In this document: in pieces, positions 32,155 to 40,784 of the stretch
Layout: each line of letters opens with the position of its first letter
Position numbering within the stretch: position 1 is the stretch's first letter
From: JAJXXT01 sp963764465
Lineage (GTDB): Bacteria > Pseudomonadota > Alphaproteobacteria > Acetobacterales > Acetobacteraceae
Length of the DNA: 64,000 nucleotides
Direction of reading: 5' to 3'
NCBI GenBank assembly: GCA_963764465.1
Contig: CAVXSO010000002.1
Location: forward strand, 744,001 to 808,000
The notes under the pieces: generated by a model
Told to the model about the DNA's origin: nothing
The model's database searches: none
What the model saw: only the letters and a program-made list of their open reading frames with translations
Translations under genes and position numbers: made by a program

Positions 32155-32928
32155 ATGACCACGCTCTTCGACCTCACCGGCAAGGTCGCCGTCGTCACCG
32201 GCGCATCGCGGGGCATCGGCCGCGCCATCGCGCTGCGGCTCGCCCAGCACGGCGCCCTCGTCACCGTCTCCAGCCGCAAGCTCGATGCCTGCGAAGCCGT
32301 CGTCGCGGACATCGCGGCCGCAGGCGGCAAGGCCCGCGCCCAGGCGTGCCATATCGGCCGCAAGGAAGACCTCGCCGCCCTCGTCGAGCGCACCATCGCC
32401 GCCTGGGGCGGCATCGACATCCTGGTCTGCAACGCCGCCATCAACCCGCATTTCGGCCCCGCCGCCACCATCGGCGACGACGCGTTCGACCGCACCATGG
32501 CCAGCAACGTCCGCAGCAATTTCTGGCTCGCCAACATGGTCCTGCCGGGCATGGAACAGCGCGGCGGCGGCAGCGTCATCGTCGTCTCCTCCATCGCCGG
32601 GCTCCGGGGCTCCACCAATCTCGGCGTCTACGCGCTCTCCAAGGCCGCGGACCTGCAACTGGTGCGCAACATCGCGGTGGAATGGGGCCCGCGCGGCATC
32701 CGCGCCAACGCCATCGCGCCCGGCCTCATCCGCACGGATTTCGCCCGCGCCCTCTGGGAAGACCCGGTCAACCTCGCCAAGCGCGAGCGCGAAACCCCCC
32801 TCAAGCGCATCGGCGAGCCGGACGAGATCGCCGGTGCCGCCGTCTTCCTCGCCTCGCCCGCCGCCAGCTTCATGACCGGCCAGACGCTCGTCATCGACGG
32901 CGGGCTGACCGTCGGCCCGCCCGGCTGA
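32155..32928 (+). CDS. Short-chain dehydrogenase/reductase
   Basis: A 257-residue NAD(P)-dependent oxidoreductase of classical SDR type: cofactor motif TGASRGIGRAIA, NAA motif (CNAAINPH), and the catalytic Ser, Tyr and Lys in VVSSIAGLRGSTNLGVYALS followed by KAA. C-terminal NAIAPGLIRTDF and MTGQTLVIDGG are also typical. Similar to short-chain members that act on 3-hydroxyacyl or alcohol substrates. The arfB ATG overlaps its stop. Confidence 0.88.
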   Translation: MTTLFDLTGKVAVVTGASRGIGRAIALRLAQHGALVTVSSRKLDACEAVVADIAAAGGKARAQACHIGRKEDLAALVERTIAAWGGIDILVCNAAINPHFGPAATIGDDAFDRTMASNVRSNFWLANMVLPGMEQRGGGSVIVVSSIAGLRGSTNLGVYALSKAADLQLVRNIAVEWGPRGIRANAIAPGLIRTDFARALWEDPVNLAKRERETPLKRIGEPDEIAGAAVFLASPAASFMTGQTLVIDGGLTVGPPG

Positions 32929-33359
32929 TGGCCGAGCGCTACCGCATCGCCGCGCCAGGCCTCGTCCTCGACATGGAGGAAGTCGCCTTCGCCTACATCC
33001 GCGCGGCCGGCCCCGGCGGGCAGAACGTCAACAAGGTCGCGACCGCCGTCCAGCTTCGTTTCGATGCGGCCCGCTCCCCCTCGCTGCCGCCAGCCGTCCG
33101 CACCCGGCTCGCGGCCCTCGCCGGCTCGCGCCTCACCACCGAGGGCGAAATCGTCATCACGGCGCAGGCGACGCGCAGCCAGGCCCGCAACCGCGAGGCC
33201 GCGATCGAGCAGCTGCTCGGCCTCATCGCGGCGGCGGCAAAACCGCCCAAGAAGCGCTACGCCACCCGGGTCCCGCACGCGCAACGCACCAGGCGCCTCG
33301 AATCAAAGCGCCAGAACGCCGCGCGCAAGGCCACGCGCCGCCCACCCCATGAACAGTGA
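32928..33359 (+). CDS. arfB: Alternative ribosome-rescue factor B (peptidyl-tRNA hydrolase)
   Basis: A 143-residue protein. The class-I release-factor GGQ motif is present as AAGPGGQNVNKVATAV, and the C-terminus is a Lys/Arg-rich tail (RTRRLESKRQNAARKATRRP) that enters the empty mRNA channel. It hydrolyses peptidyl-tRNA on ribosomes stalled without a stop codon. ATG at 32928 overlaps the SDR stop as TGATG. Confidence 0.92.
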   Translation: MAERYRIAAPGLVLDMEEVAFAYIRAAGPGGQNVNKVATAVQLRFDAARSPSLPPAVRTRLAALAGSRLTTEGEIVITAQATRSQARNREAAIEQLLGLIAAAAKPPKKRYATRVPHAQRTRRLESKRQNAARKATRRPPHEQ

Positions 33360-33413
33360 CGGGAGCCCGACGATGCCGCATCCATCCGCATGCCAGAGCA
33401 GGGGAGGGCACCG

Positions 33414-34112
33414 ATGGCCCTGAACGGTTCCGCCTTCCTCGCCATCTGGCACGACATCGCCGAGGGCGCCCACGCGGAATACATCGAGTGGCACACGCGC
33501 GAGCACATGCCGGAGCGCCTCTCCATCGAGGGCTTCCGCACCGGCAAGCGGCTGCACCGGCCGGACGCGCCACGCCACGTCTTCGGCACGATCTACGCGG
33601 GCGACAGCGTGGAGGTCTTCCGCTCCCCCGCCTACCTCGCCCGCCTCAACAACCCCACGCCCTGGACCTCGTCGGTCGCGCCCACCTTCCAGAACTTCCT
33701 GCGCGTCGCCTGCGAGCGCGTCGCCAGCGCGGGCCTCGGCGACGGCGGCGCCATGGCCACCCTGCGCTTCGACTATGCCCACAACGACAGCGAAACAAAA
33801 CTCCGGGCCCACGCCCAGGACCTCGTCCGCCGCATCCACGCCCTGCGCGGCGTCTCGGTGGTGCATCTCGGCCTCGCCCGCCACGACGTCTCCGCCGCCC
33901 GCACGCGCGAGACGGAGCTGCGCAGCCCGATGGCGGAAAAAGGCTTCGACGCCGTGCTCCTCGTCGAGGGCTCGTCCCGCGCCGGCCTCGACGACGCGGC
34001 CAGGGAGGCGGAGCTCATGGCGCTCGCGACCGCCACGCTCACCGCCCCCGCTGGCCTCGTCTACGAAACCGCCTACACCCTCACCGCGGAGGACATGCGC
34101 GCCGCGCGCTGA
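33414..34112 (+). CDS. Dimeric alpha-beta barrel (EthD/DUF4286-like) protein
   Basis: A 232-residue protein. FLAIWHDIAEGAHAEYIEWH followed by TREHMPERLSIEGFRTGKRL is the typical start of DUF4286/EthD-like proteins, which form ferredoxin-like dimers. A second similar half is less conserved. ATG 33414 has a strong GGGGAGGG site; the upstream ATG 33390 lacks one. Function unknown; no partner operon is evident beyond the following RidA gene. Confidence 0.62.
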   Translation: MALNGSAFLAIWHDIAEGAHAEYIEWHTREHMPERLSIEGFRTGKRLHRPDAPRHVFGTIYAGDSVEVFRSPAYLARLNNPTPWTSSVAPTFQNFLRVACERVASAGLGDGGAMATLRFDYAHNDSETKLRAHAQDLVRRIHALRGVSVVHLGLARHDVSAARTRETELRSPMAEKGFDAVLLVEGSSRAGLDDAAREAELMALATATLTAPAGLVYETAYTLTAEDMRAAR

Positions 34113-34145
34113 TCCCCGCTTTCGTCAACAACAGGAAACGACCGC

Positions 34146-34538
34146 ATGGACGACCGCCGCTTCCACATGGTCCCGGGCGCCCCCACGCCCGTCGCCCCGT
34201 TCAGCCACGCGGTGGAAACCGGCGGCTGGGTCCTCCTCACCGGCCAGATGCCGACGGACCCCGAAAACGATGCCGCCCCGCTGCCAGAGGGCATCGAGGC
34301 GCAGACCCGCCGTGTCATGGACAATCTCGGCCTGGTGCTGGCCGGCCTCGGCCTCGGCTTCGCCCACATCGTCCAGGCCCGCGCCTACCTCACGCATTTC
34401 GAGCGCGACTACGCCACCATGAACGCGATCTACCGCGCTTATTTCGAGCCCGGAAAACTCCCCGCCCGCACCTGCATCGGTGTCACCGGCCTCGCCCGCG
34501 CCGCCCTGGTCGAGATCGACGCCCTCGCCCGACGCTGA
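34146..34538 (+). CDS. RidA-family protein
   Basis: A 130-residue YjgF/YER057c/UK114-type protein. PFSHAVETGGWVLLTGQMPT and the C-terminal pattern LPARTCIGVTGLARAALVEI with the conserved Arg match the family, whose members deaminate reactive enamines. It lies 33 bases after the EthD-like gene and is probably co-transcribed. The subgroup is not RidA itself; the substrate is unknown. Confidence 0.82.
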   Translation: MDDRRFHMVPGAPTPVAPFSHAVETGGWVLLTGQMPTDPENDAAPLPEGIEAQTRRVMDNLGLVLAGLGLGFAHIVQARAYLTHFERDYATMNAIYRAYFEPGKLPARTCIGVTGLARAALVEIDALARR

Positions 34539-34542
34539 CGGT

Positions 34543-34581
34543 GGGCGCTGACTTCGGGCGCTGACTTCGGGCGCTGACTTC
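34543..34581. repeat. 13-bp tandem repeat, three copies
   Basis: GGGCGCTGACTTC three times between the RidA stop and the convergent SDR stop. No obvious function. Confidence 0.85.
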
Positions 34582-34589
34582 GGGCGCGC

Positions 34590-35348
34590 TCACCCCCGCC
34601 CGATGAACGGCATCCGCGTCGCCATCACGGTCACGAACTGCACGTTCGCCTCCGGCGGCAGGTTGGCCATGAACAGCACCGTGTCGCCCACCTGTGCCAC
34701 GTCCATCGTCGGCTCCGGCTTCATCGTCCCGTCCGCCTGCGGCACGCCGCCCGCCATCCGCGCCGTCATCGGTGTCGCCGCGTTGCCGATATCGATCTGC
34801 CCGCACGCGATATCGAACGCCCGCCCGTCGAGCGAGATCGAGCGCGTGAGCCCGGTGATCGCATGCTTCGTCGCCGTGTACGCCGCCGAACCAGGCCGCG
34901 GCACATGCGCGGAGATGGAGCCGTTGTTGATGATCCGCCCGCCGCGCGGCGCCTGCTCGCGCATCATCCGGAACGCGGCGTTCGCCACCAGGAACGCGCC
35001 GTTGAGATTGACGCCGACGACCTTGCTCCACTGCTCCCACGTCATGTCGCCGAAATTCGTGCTCGGCACATTGCCGCCCGCGTTGTTGAACAGCATGTCG
35101 AGCCGCCCGCATCGCGCCTTGATCGCGGCGAACAGCGCCGCGACGGAGGCAGGATCGCTCACATCGCAGGGCACGCACACCGCGCGCCCGGCGGCATCGC
35201 CGGCGAGGTTGGCGGTCTCGGTCAGCGCCTCCGCGCGCCGTCCCGCCAGCACCACGGTCCAGCCGCCACCCAGCAGCGACAGCGTCGCCGCCCGCCCCAC
35301 GCCGCTGCCCGCGCCGGTCACCAGCGCAATCCGTTCCGCCCCCGCCAT
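34590..35348 (-). CDS. Short-chain dehydrogenase/reductase
   Basis: A 252-residue SDR on the minus strand. Cofactor motif TGAGSGVGRAATLSLLGGG, NNAG motif (MLFNNAGGNVPST), and the catalytic Ser/Tyr/Lys in NGSISAHVPRPGSAAYTATK. The C-terminal part after the motif DIGNAATPMTARMAGG differs from metabolic SDRs by a long mobile loop. Stands alone between convergent and divergent neighbours. Confidence 0.85.
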   Translation of the reverse strand: MAGAERIALVTGAGSGVGRAATLSLLGGGWTVVLAGRRAEALTETANLAGDAAGRAVCVPCDVSDPASVAALFAAIKARCGRLDMLFNNAGGNVPSTNFGDMTWEQWSKVVGVNLNGAFLVANAAFRMMREQAPRGGRIINNGSISAHVPRPGSAAYTATKHAITGLTRSISLDGRAFDIACGQIDIGNAATPMTARMAGGVPQADGTMKPEPTMDVAQVGDTVLFMANLPPEANVQFVTVMATRMPFIGRG

Positions 35349-35390
35349 GCTCGATCTCCCAATTTGACGCCGACACCCTAGAGTCGGAGC

Positions 35391-36716
35391 ATGCGGCCCA
35401 TGAACGAGATCGGCAAGTTTGGGCGCAACGCCACGATCGACGAAGCCCTCGCGGAGGCAAGGCGCGAGTACTCCGCGCGCAACCCCGCCTCCGCAGCCCG
35501 CCAGCTCGCGGCAAAGGCCGCCATGCCCGGCGGCAACACCCGCACCGTTCTCTATTACGACCCGTTCCCGCTCGGCTTCGCGAAGGGGGAGGGCGCACGC
35601 CTGTTCGACGTCGATGGCCACGAATACGTGGACCTGCTCGGCGAATACACCGCGGGCATCGCCGGCCACTCGCATCCCGCCATCCGCCGCGCCGTGCTCG
35701 CGGCGATGGATGGCGGCATCAGCCTCGGCGGCCACAACACGCTGGAGCCGAAATTCTCCGCGCTGGTAAAATCCCGCTTCCCGGCGATGGAATTGCTGCG
35801 CTTCACCAACTCCGGCACCGAGGCGAACCTGCTCGCCATCAGCACCGCCGTCGCCGCCTCCGGCAGGCAGGGCGTCATGGTGTTCAAGGGCGGCTACCAC
35901 GGCGCCGTCTTCACCTTCTCGGGCGGCGCCAACATCAACGCCCCGTTCGACTACGTCCTCGCCGGCTACAACGACATCGCGGGCACGCGCGCGCTGATCG
36001 CCGAACACGCGGAGAAACTCGCCGCCGTCATCCTCGAGCCGATGCTGGGCGGCGGCGGCTGCATCCCCGCGACGCCGGAATTCCTCGCCATGCTGCGGGA
36101 GGAAACGGCCAATCGCGGCATCACCCTCATCTTCGACGAGGTGATGACCTCCCGCCTCGCGCCGCACGGCCTCGGCCATCTGCGCGGCATCACGCCGGAC
36201 CTGATGACGCTCGGCAAATACGTGGGCGGCGGCATGTCCTTCGGCGCGTTCGGCGGCCGCGAAGCCCTGATGGCGCGCTTCGACCCCTCGCGCGAAGGGG
36301 CCCTGCCGCATGCCGGCACGTTCAACAACAACGTGCTCACCATGTCCGCCGGCACCGCCGCCCTGACGGAAATCTACACCGAGGAAGCGGCCATCGCCCT
36401 CAACGCGCGCGGCGAGAAACTGCGCGCCCGCCTCAATGACGCAGCGAAACGATCGGGCGCGCCCGTGCAATGGACCGGCATCGGCTCCATGATGGCCTTC
36501 CACCCCGTCGCGGGAGACATCGGCACACCGGAACAATCCAACGCCGGCGACGCGCGCATCCGCGAGCTGCTCTTCTTCGACCTGCTGCGCGCCGGCTTCT
36601 GGATCGCGCGGCGCGGCATGATCGCGCTCTCGCTCCCGCTCACGGACGCGGATCTGGACGCCTTCGCCGCCGCCTTCGAGGAGTTCCTGTCCAGCCGCCG
36701 CCCGCTGCTGGGCTAG
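35391..36716 (+). CDS. Class-III aminotransferase, GSA-aminomutase-like
   Basis: A 441-residue PLP enzyme. N-terminal MPGGNTRTVLYYDPFPLGFA and the cofactor region LRFTNSGTEANLLAISTAVA match the glutamate-1-semialdehyde aminomutase-like branch; the aspartate is in LIFDEVMTSRLAPHG, and the Schiff-base lysine in LGKYVGGGMSFG. Probably an amino-acid or amine transaminase and not HemL, as key HemL loops look different. ATG 35400 is an alternative start. Divergent from the SDR gene. Confidence 0.82.
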   Translation: MRPMNEIGKFGRNATIDEALAEARREYSARNPASAARQLAAKAAMPGGNTRTVLYYDPFPLGFAKGEGARLFDVDGHEYVDLLGEYTAGIAGHSHPAIRRAVLAAMDGGISLGGHNTLEPKFSALVKSRFPAMELLRFTNSGTEANLLAISTAVAASGRQGVMVFKGGYHGAVFTFSGGANINAPFDYVLAGYNDIAGTRALIAEHAEKLAAVILEPMLGGGGCIPATPEFLAMLREETANRGITLIFDEVMTSRLAPHGLGHLRGITPDLMTLGKYVGGGMSFGAFGGREALMARFDPSREGALPHAGTFNNNVLTMSAGTAALTEIYTEEAAIALNARGEKLRARLNDAAKRSGAPVQWTGIGSMMAFHPVAGDIGTPEQSNAGDARIRELLFFDLLRAGFWIARRGMIALSLPLTDADLDAFAAAFEEFLSSRRPLLG

Positions 36717-36750
36717 GAGAGTGCGCCGCACCAGCCGACAGGAGATCCCA

Positions 36751-37221
36751 ATGCGGAAAAACCTTCTGACGGGGCTTGCCATCATCGGGCTTTCGCTCCC
36801 GGCCCTCGCCCCCACCCAGGCCAGGGCCGACGCGGCGTCGGACGCGCTCGGCCAGTGCCTGATCACGTCCTCCAGCGCCGCGGATCGCGTCGCCATCGTG
36901 CAATGGATGTTCTCGGCCATCGCCTCGCACCCGGACGTGATGCGCTACACCAACCTCACCACGAGCCAGAAGGAGGCGATCTCGCAAAATGCCGCCGTGG
37001 TCTCGCAGCGGCTGGTGACGACGGATTGCCGCACCCTGGCCGTCGCCGCGCTGCACGACAAGAACCCGGACGCGATGCGCCAGGCCTTCGACCAGCTCGG
37101 CCATTTCGCGATGCGGGAGCTGACCACGAATCCCCTGGTCCGGGCGCAGATGTCCCAGCTCGAAAAGAGCCTGGAAACCGCCGCCATGCAGGACCTCGCC
37201 AACCAGGTGAAGCAGCCGTAA
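36751..37221 (+). CDS. Secreted protein of unknown function
   Basis: A 156-residue exported protein. Signal peptide MRKNLLTGLAIIGLSLPALA ends at an AxA-type site before a mature part with two cysteines (LGQCLITSS, TTDCRTLAV) that may form a disulphide. AGGAG lies six bases before ATG 36751. The helical body (FDQLGHFAMRELTTNPLVRA) is not recognised. Followed 14 bases later by the GDCCVxC gene. Confidence 0.7.
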   Translation: MRKNLLTGLAIIGLSLPALAPTQARADAASDALGQCLITSSSAADRVAIVQWMFSAIASHPDVMRYTNLTTSQKEAISQNAAVVSQRLVTTDCRTLAVAALHDKNPDAMRQAFDQLGHFAMRELTTNPLVRAQMSQLEKSLETAAMQDLANQVKQP

Positions 37222-37235
37222 CCGCCATCGCCGCG

Positions 37236-37466
37236 GTGACCGCGCAACCCGGGCTTCGCTGCGAGATCGCCTGCCCAAACTGCGGCCACCGCCGGGTCGA
37301 GACGATGCCGACGAATGCGTGCCAGTTCTTCTATGAATGCGAGAGCTGCAAGACGCTGCTTCGCCCCAGGCCCGGCGATTGCTGCGTGTTCTGCTCCTTT
37401 GGCTCGGTCCCGTGCCCGCCGGTTCAGCTTCAGCGCCAGGGCACCGGCGATTTCTGCTGCCGCTAG
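37236..37466 (+). CDS. GDCCVxC-domain protein
   Basis: A 76-residue Cys-rich protein starting at a GTG (37236). IACPNCGHRRVETMPTNACQ, YECESCKTLLRPRPGDCCVF and CSFGSVPCPP match the GDCCVxC family, which contains CxxC zinc-like sites and, in some members, selenocysteine. The family is often found with mercury or metal handling genes, but none are seen here. The TAG stop is part of the first CTAGAGCAA palindrome. Too many shadow frames made it easy to miss. Confidence 0.75.
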   Translation: MTAQPGLRCEIACPNCGHRRVETMPTNACQFFYECESCKTLLRPRPGDCCVFCSFGSVPCPPVQLQRQGTGDFCCR

Positions 37467-37527
37467 AGCAACGTCCGACCTGTCTGAGCCGCGAAGGTTC
37501 AGACGGGTCGGAGATAAGTTGCTCTAG
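37463..37527. repeat. CTAGAGCAA palindromic element 1
   Basis: CTAGAGCAA and TTGCTCTAG bound an imperfect 65-bp palindrome; inner arms include TCCGACC / GGTCGGA-like and TGTCTGA / TTCAGACG. It resembles REP-type palindromes of alphaproteobacteria and probably also acts as a transcript end. Confidence 0.8.
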
Positions 37528-37538
37528 ATACTATGTTT

Positions 37539-37591
37539 TCTAGAGCAAGAAATCCGACCGGATGATTCCATCCGGTCGGATATTGCTCTAG
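37539..37591. repeat. CTAGAGCAA palindromic element 2
   Basis: A 53-bp near-perfect palindrome with outer arms CTAGAGCAA / TTGCTCTAG and inner arms ATCCGACCGGATG / CATCCGGTCGGAT, 12 bp after element 1. Confidence 0.85.
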
Positions 37592-37622
37592 CGGATCCGC
37601 CGCGGCGTCATGGGCACATGCG

Positions 37623-38511
37623 TCACCGCTCACGCTCCCGGCGCAGCGTTCGCCCGGCCTCCAGCATTTCCATCTCGCCGTTCAGCTCTGCACCGATGAG
37701 GATGACGTAGGCGCTCATGAAGAACCACAGCAGCAGCACGATCACCGCGCCGAGCGAGCCGTAGGTGCGGTCGTAGCTGCCGATGGTCGAGACATATTCG
37801 GCGAAACCGACGGAGCCGAGCAGCCACAGCCCGGTCGCGACCACGGCCCCCCAGCTGATCCATTGCCAGGACCGGGCGACGCGCGCGGGGCCGTAGCGAT
37901 AGACGATGGCCAGGCCCAGGATCGCGAGCGCCGCGAGCAGCGGCCAGCGGAGCAGGGAAATCACCGCGCGCCAGGCCGGCGGCAAGGGCAGGCCGCCAGC
38001 AGCACCGGCAGCAATGCCACCGGGCCAGCGCCACGGTGCCGAGCACGGCGAGGGCGGCGCCGAGGGCGAGGGCTTCGAGGTTGAAGCGCACGAAGCCGCG
38101 CCGCTCGGCATGGCCGTAGCAGGTGTTGACCGCGGTCATCAGCATGCCGGTGGCCGACCACACGCTCCAGGTGGCGAGCAGCAGGCTGACCAGCAGCCCG
38201 AGCCCGAACGTGGTGGATGGGCCAGCCACCAGCGTCTTGAGCCAGGTCGCCACCAGGGTGAGGGCTTCCGGCGGCAGCACCCCCTCCATGGCGCCGATCT
38301 GGCGCTGCACCATGGCGCGGTCGGCCACCAGACCATAGACCGACACCAGCGCCGTCAGCGCCGGGAACAGGGAGGTCAGCGCATAGAACGCGGCGGCGGC
38401 GGCCAGCACCGAGAGGTTGTCGCGGCTCATCCGTTCCCAGGTGCTCGCGAGGATGCTCCACCAGCCGAGCGCGGGGCCGGCGGTCGCGCCGGGTTGCTCC
38501 CCCCCGCTCAT
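37623..38511 (-). pseudogene. YihY/BrkB-family membrane protein, frameshifted
   Basis: An inner-membrane protein of the YihY/virulence factor BrkB group. The N-terminal frame (ATG 38511 overlapping the AI-2E stop) reads WERMSRDNLSVLAAAAAFYA, then ALTSLFPALTALVSVYGLVA as in the family. Between about 38,045 and 38,000 the frame changes by a net +1; the best fit uses two single-base steps (GTVALA, then LLPVLLAA, then LPPAWRAV). The remaining part has SWQWISWGAVVATGLWLLGS and a normal end with GAVIVLLLWFFMSAYVILIG. Either recent decay or sequencing error. Confidence 0.72.
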
Positions 38512-40013
38512 GCCGCGGTCGCGGTCGCGTCGGCGGCGGCCGGATGGGCGGCCAGCACCGTCCCGGCGATGTCGGCGGCCGCTTCGGTGAGCGAGGTCAC
38601 CACGGCATCGGCGCCGGTCTCGCCAAGCGCGTCGCGACGCTTCGCCTCCCGCGCCGTGAGGGTCCAGTAACCCACGGTGATGGGCGTCTTCGGGTGCCTG
38701 CGGCGCAGGCGGCGGACGAGATCGCGGGCCTTGGCGAAATCCTCGGCCTCCAGATAGGACAGGCAGATCATCGCCACCCCCGTCATGTCGAGTGCCGCCA
38801 GGGCGGCGGGCGAGACGGCGGGGCTCGGCGCAACCCGTGCCGCGATACCCGCGCCGGCAAGAAGCTGGGCCAGCATCGCGGCGGCGGATTCGTCGAGCGA
38901 GCTGTGGCCGGCGATGCACAGCACCACGCCGCAAGCGGGATCGGCCGCCGCCGCCGGCAGCGCGTGGTCGGACAGGTCCTGCATCAGGCCGTCCACCGCG
39001 TCCTTGATCTGCGCCCGGCGATCGTGGCCGAGGCTGGAGGCGTCGGCCTGGGCGAGGTCCAGGCCGCGGATCGCCACCTCGTCGTAGTAGGCCGCCAGCG
39101 GCTTGTCGCGCAGGAAGACCTCGGCGAGGTGGGCGGCTTCGTGGGGATCGTTGGCGAGGATGCGCTGGTAGAACGTTTCCTCCGGGCGCAGGGCCGGCTC
39201 GTCGCCGAGCACGACATCGAGGAATTCGAGCCGGGCGACATGGCGGCCGAGGACGACGAGGCAAAGCGTCAGCGGGGTCGAGAGCAGCAGGCCGATCGGA
39301 CCCCACAACCATGTCCAGAACGCTGCCGAAACGACCACGGCGACCGGCGATAGCCCGGTGTGGTGGCTGTACACATAGGGCTCGACGGCCTGGCCGATGG
39401 CCGTCTCGATCGCCAGGAACAGGCCGGCGGTCCAGGCGAGCCGCGACCAGCCTGGATCGATCGCGAATGCCAGCGTCATCGGGAACAGGGCGGCGATGAC
39501 CGGGCCGATATAGGGCACGAAGCGCAGCAGCATCGCGAGCATGCCCCAGAGCACGGGATGGGGGATGCCAATGCCCCACAGCCCGAGCCCGATCAGCACG
39601 CCGAACATCGTGTTGATGGCGAGCTGCACCAGGAGATAGCGGCTGAGACGGGCGATGGCGTCGTCGAGGGCCTCGGTCGTGCGGCGCAGATCGCCGGCGC
39701 CGGCCAGGCGGATGAAGCGATCGCGCAGGTCCTCGCGCTGCAACAGGAAGAAGATGACGAACACGATGACGATGCCGGCGGTCGCGAGCGGGCGCAGCAG
39801 CGGGCCCATGACCTTCTGCACGATGTCGAACGGGGTCGCGGACCGCGCATGCACCTCGACGACAACCGGCCGGGGCGACGGCGCCGCCCCGCCGGCCGGC
39901 GGGGCGGGAATCGGCGGGGAGGCAACCGGCGGGAGGGGGATCGTCCCGGCACGGGTCGCCGCTGGCGCGAGCGGCGCGGTGCCGGCGTCGGCGCCGCGAG
40001 TTGGGTCGGCGGC
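38508..40013 (-). pseudogene. AI-2E/PerM-family transporter, 5'-truncated
   Basis: C-terminal part of an AI-2E family permease: GIVIVFVIFFLLQREDLRDR, LLRFVPYIGPVIAALFPMTL and LGLWGIGIPHP are typical. After the membrane part it has a cytosolic C-terminal domain of about 190 residues (GMMQ-like helices, then VVLCIAGHSSLDESAAAM). The first membrane helices and the usual N-terminus are missing: upstream of the Pro-rich linker the frame runs into the end of an unrelated EthD-like gene at about 40,010. The remaining protein is unlikely to work. Overlaps the YihY start. Confidence 0.68.
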
Positions 40014-40659
40014 CGATCCGCCGCGTCGCCATCGGGAAATGCGTGACCGGCCCCTCATAGGCCGGAAACCGCGCGAAATCCGCCCGCATCTCGTGGCGCA
40101 CCGGCGAGTTCAGCGCCGCGGTCAGCGAAGCCGCGTCGTCGAACACCACCTTGTTCCTCTGCAGCGCGTCCGCGCGCCGCAGCGCGATCCCGCCCATCCA
40201 GTCCAGCCGCGTGCAGATCTCGATTGCGCGTATCCCCGCGAACCGCGCCATGATCGCGGGGTGATGCGCGAGGTAATATTCCAGCCACGCAACGTCATCC
40301 GCCGCGCGACCCTCGTACGAAACGAGGTAGGTGCACGCCGCCGGCCCGTTCGCGTCCGGCACCGGAAAGCGCCGCGCCAGCATCGCCTGCTGCGTCGTCC
40401 CCTCGGGCAGCAGCGCCGCAAGCGGCGCGAGCGGCCCGGCCGGCGCCACCGCCGCCTCCAGCGCCTCGATGGACGCGAAATCCAGCTCCAGCGCCACCGG
40501 CGGCGGCGCCCCGTCGTTCAGGTAGGGGTCGGAGGTGCTGGCCGGCGTGTGCACCAGCCCCGCCGCGAGCCCCGGCGCCGCCCCCGCCGCGCGTGCCACG
40601 TCCTCCACCGGTGCCACCGGCTTCGCCCCCGCCGGGGCCACGACCACATAACGAAACAA
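40014..40659 (-). pseudogene. EthD-like protein, 3'-truncated at junction
   Basis: About 215 residues of a dimeric alpha-beta barrel protein, read from a TTG (40659) that has a GGGAGGGG site five bases upstream. It includes FRYVVVAPAGAKPVAPVEDV, WLEYYLAHHPAIMARFAGIR and a C-terminus GPVTHFPMATRR, where such proteins normally stop. Here no stop follows; the frame continues into nonsense over the AI-2E gene, so the original stop has been lost at the junction near 40,010. Confidence 0.58.
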
Positions 40660-40784
40660 CCGAACCCCTCCCGAAATTCCGCGCGAAACTGGACTTTCGC
40701 GCGCCACCCACGAACACTCCGCCGCATGTGGGATGGGCGCATGCACGCAACCGCGCAAGAGGGCAGGGCGAAGGGACACCGGCG

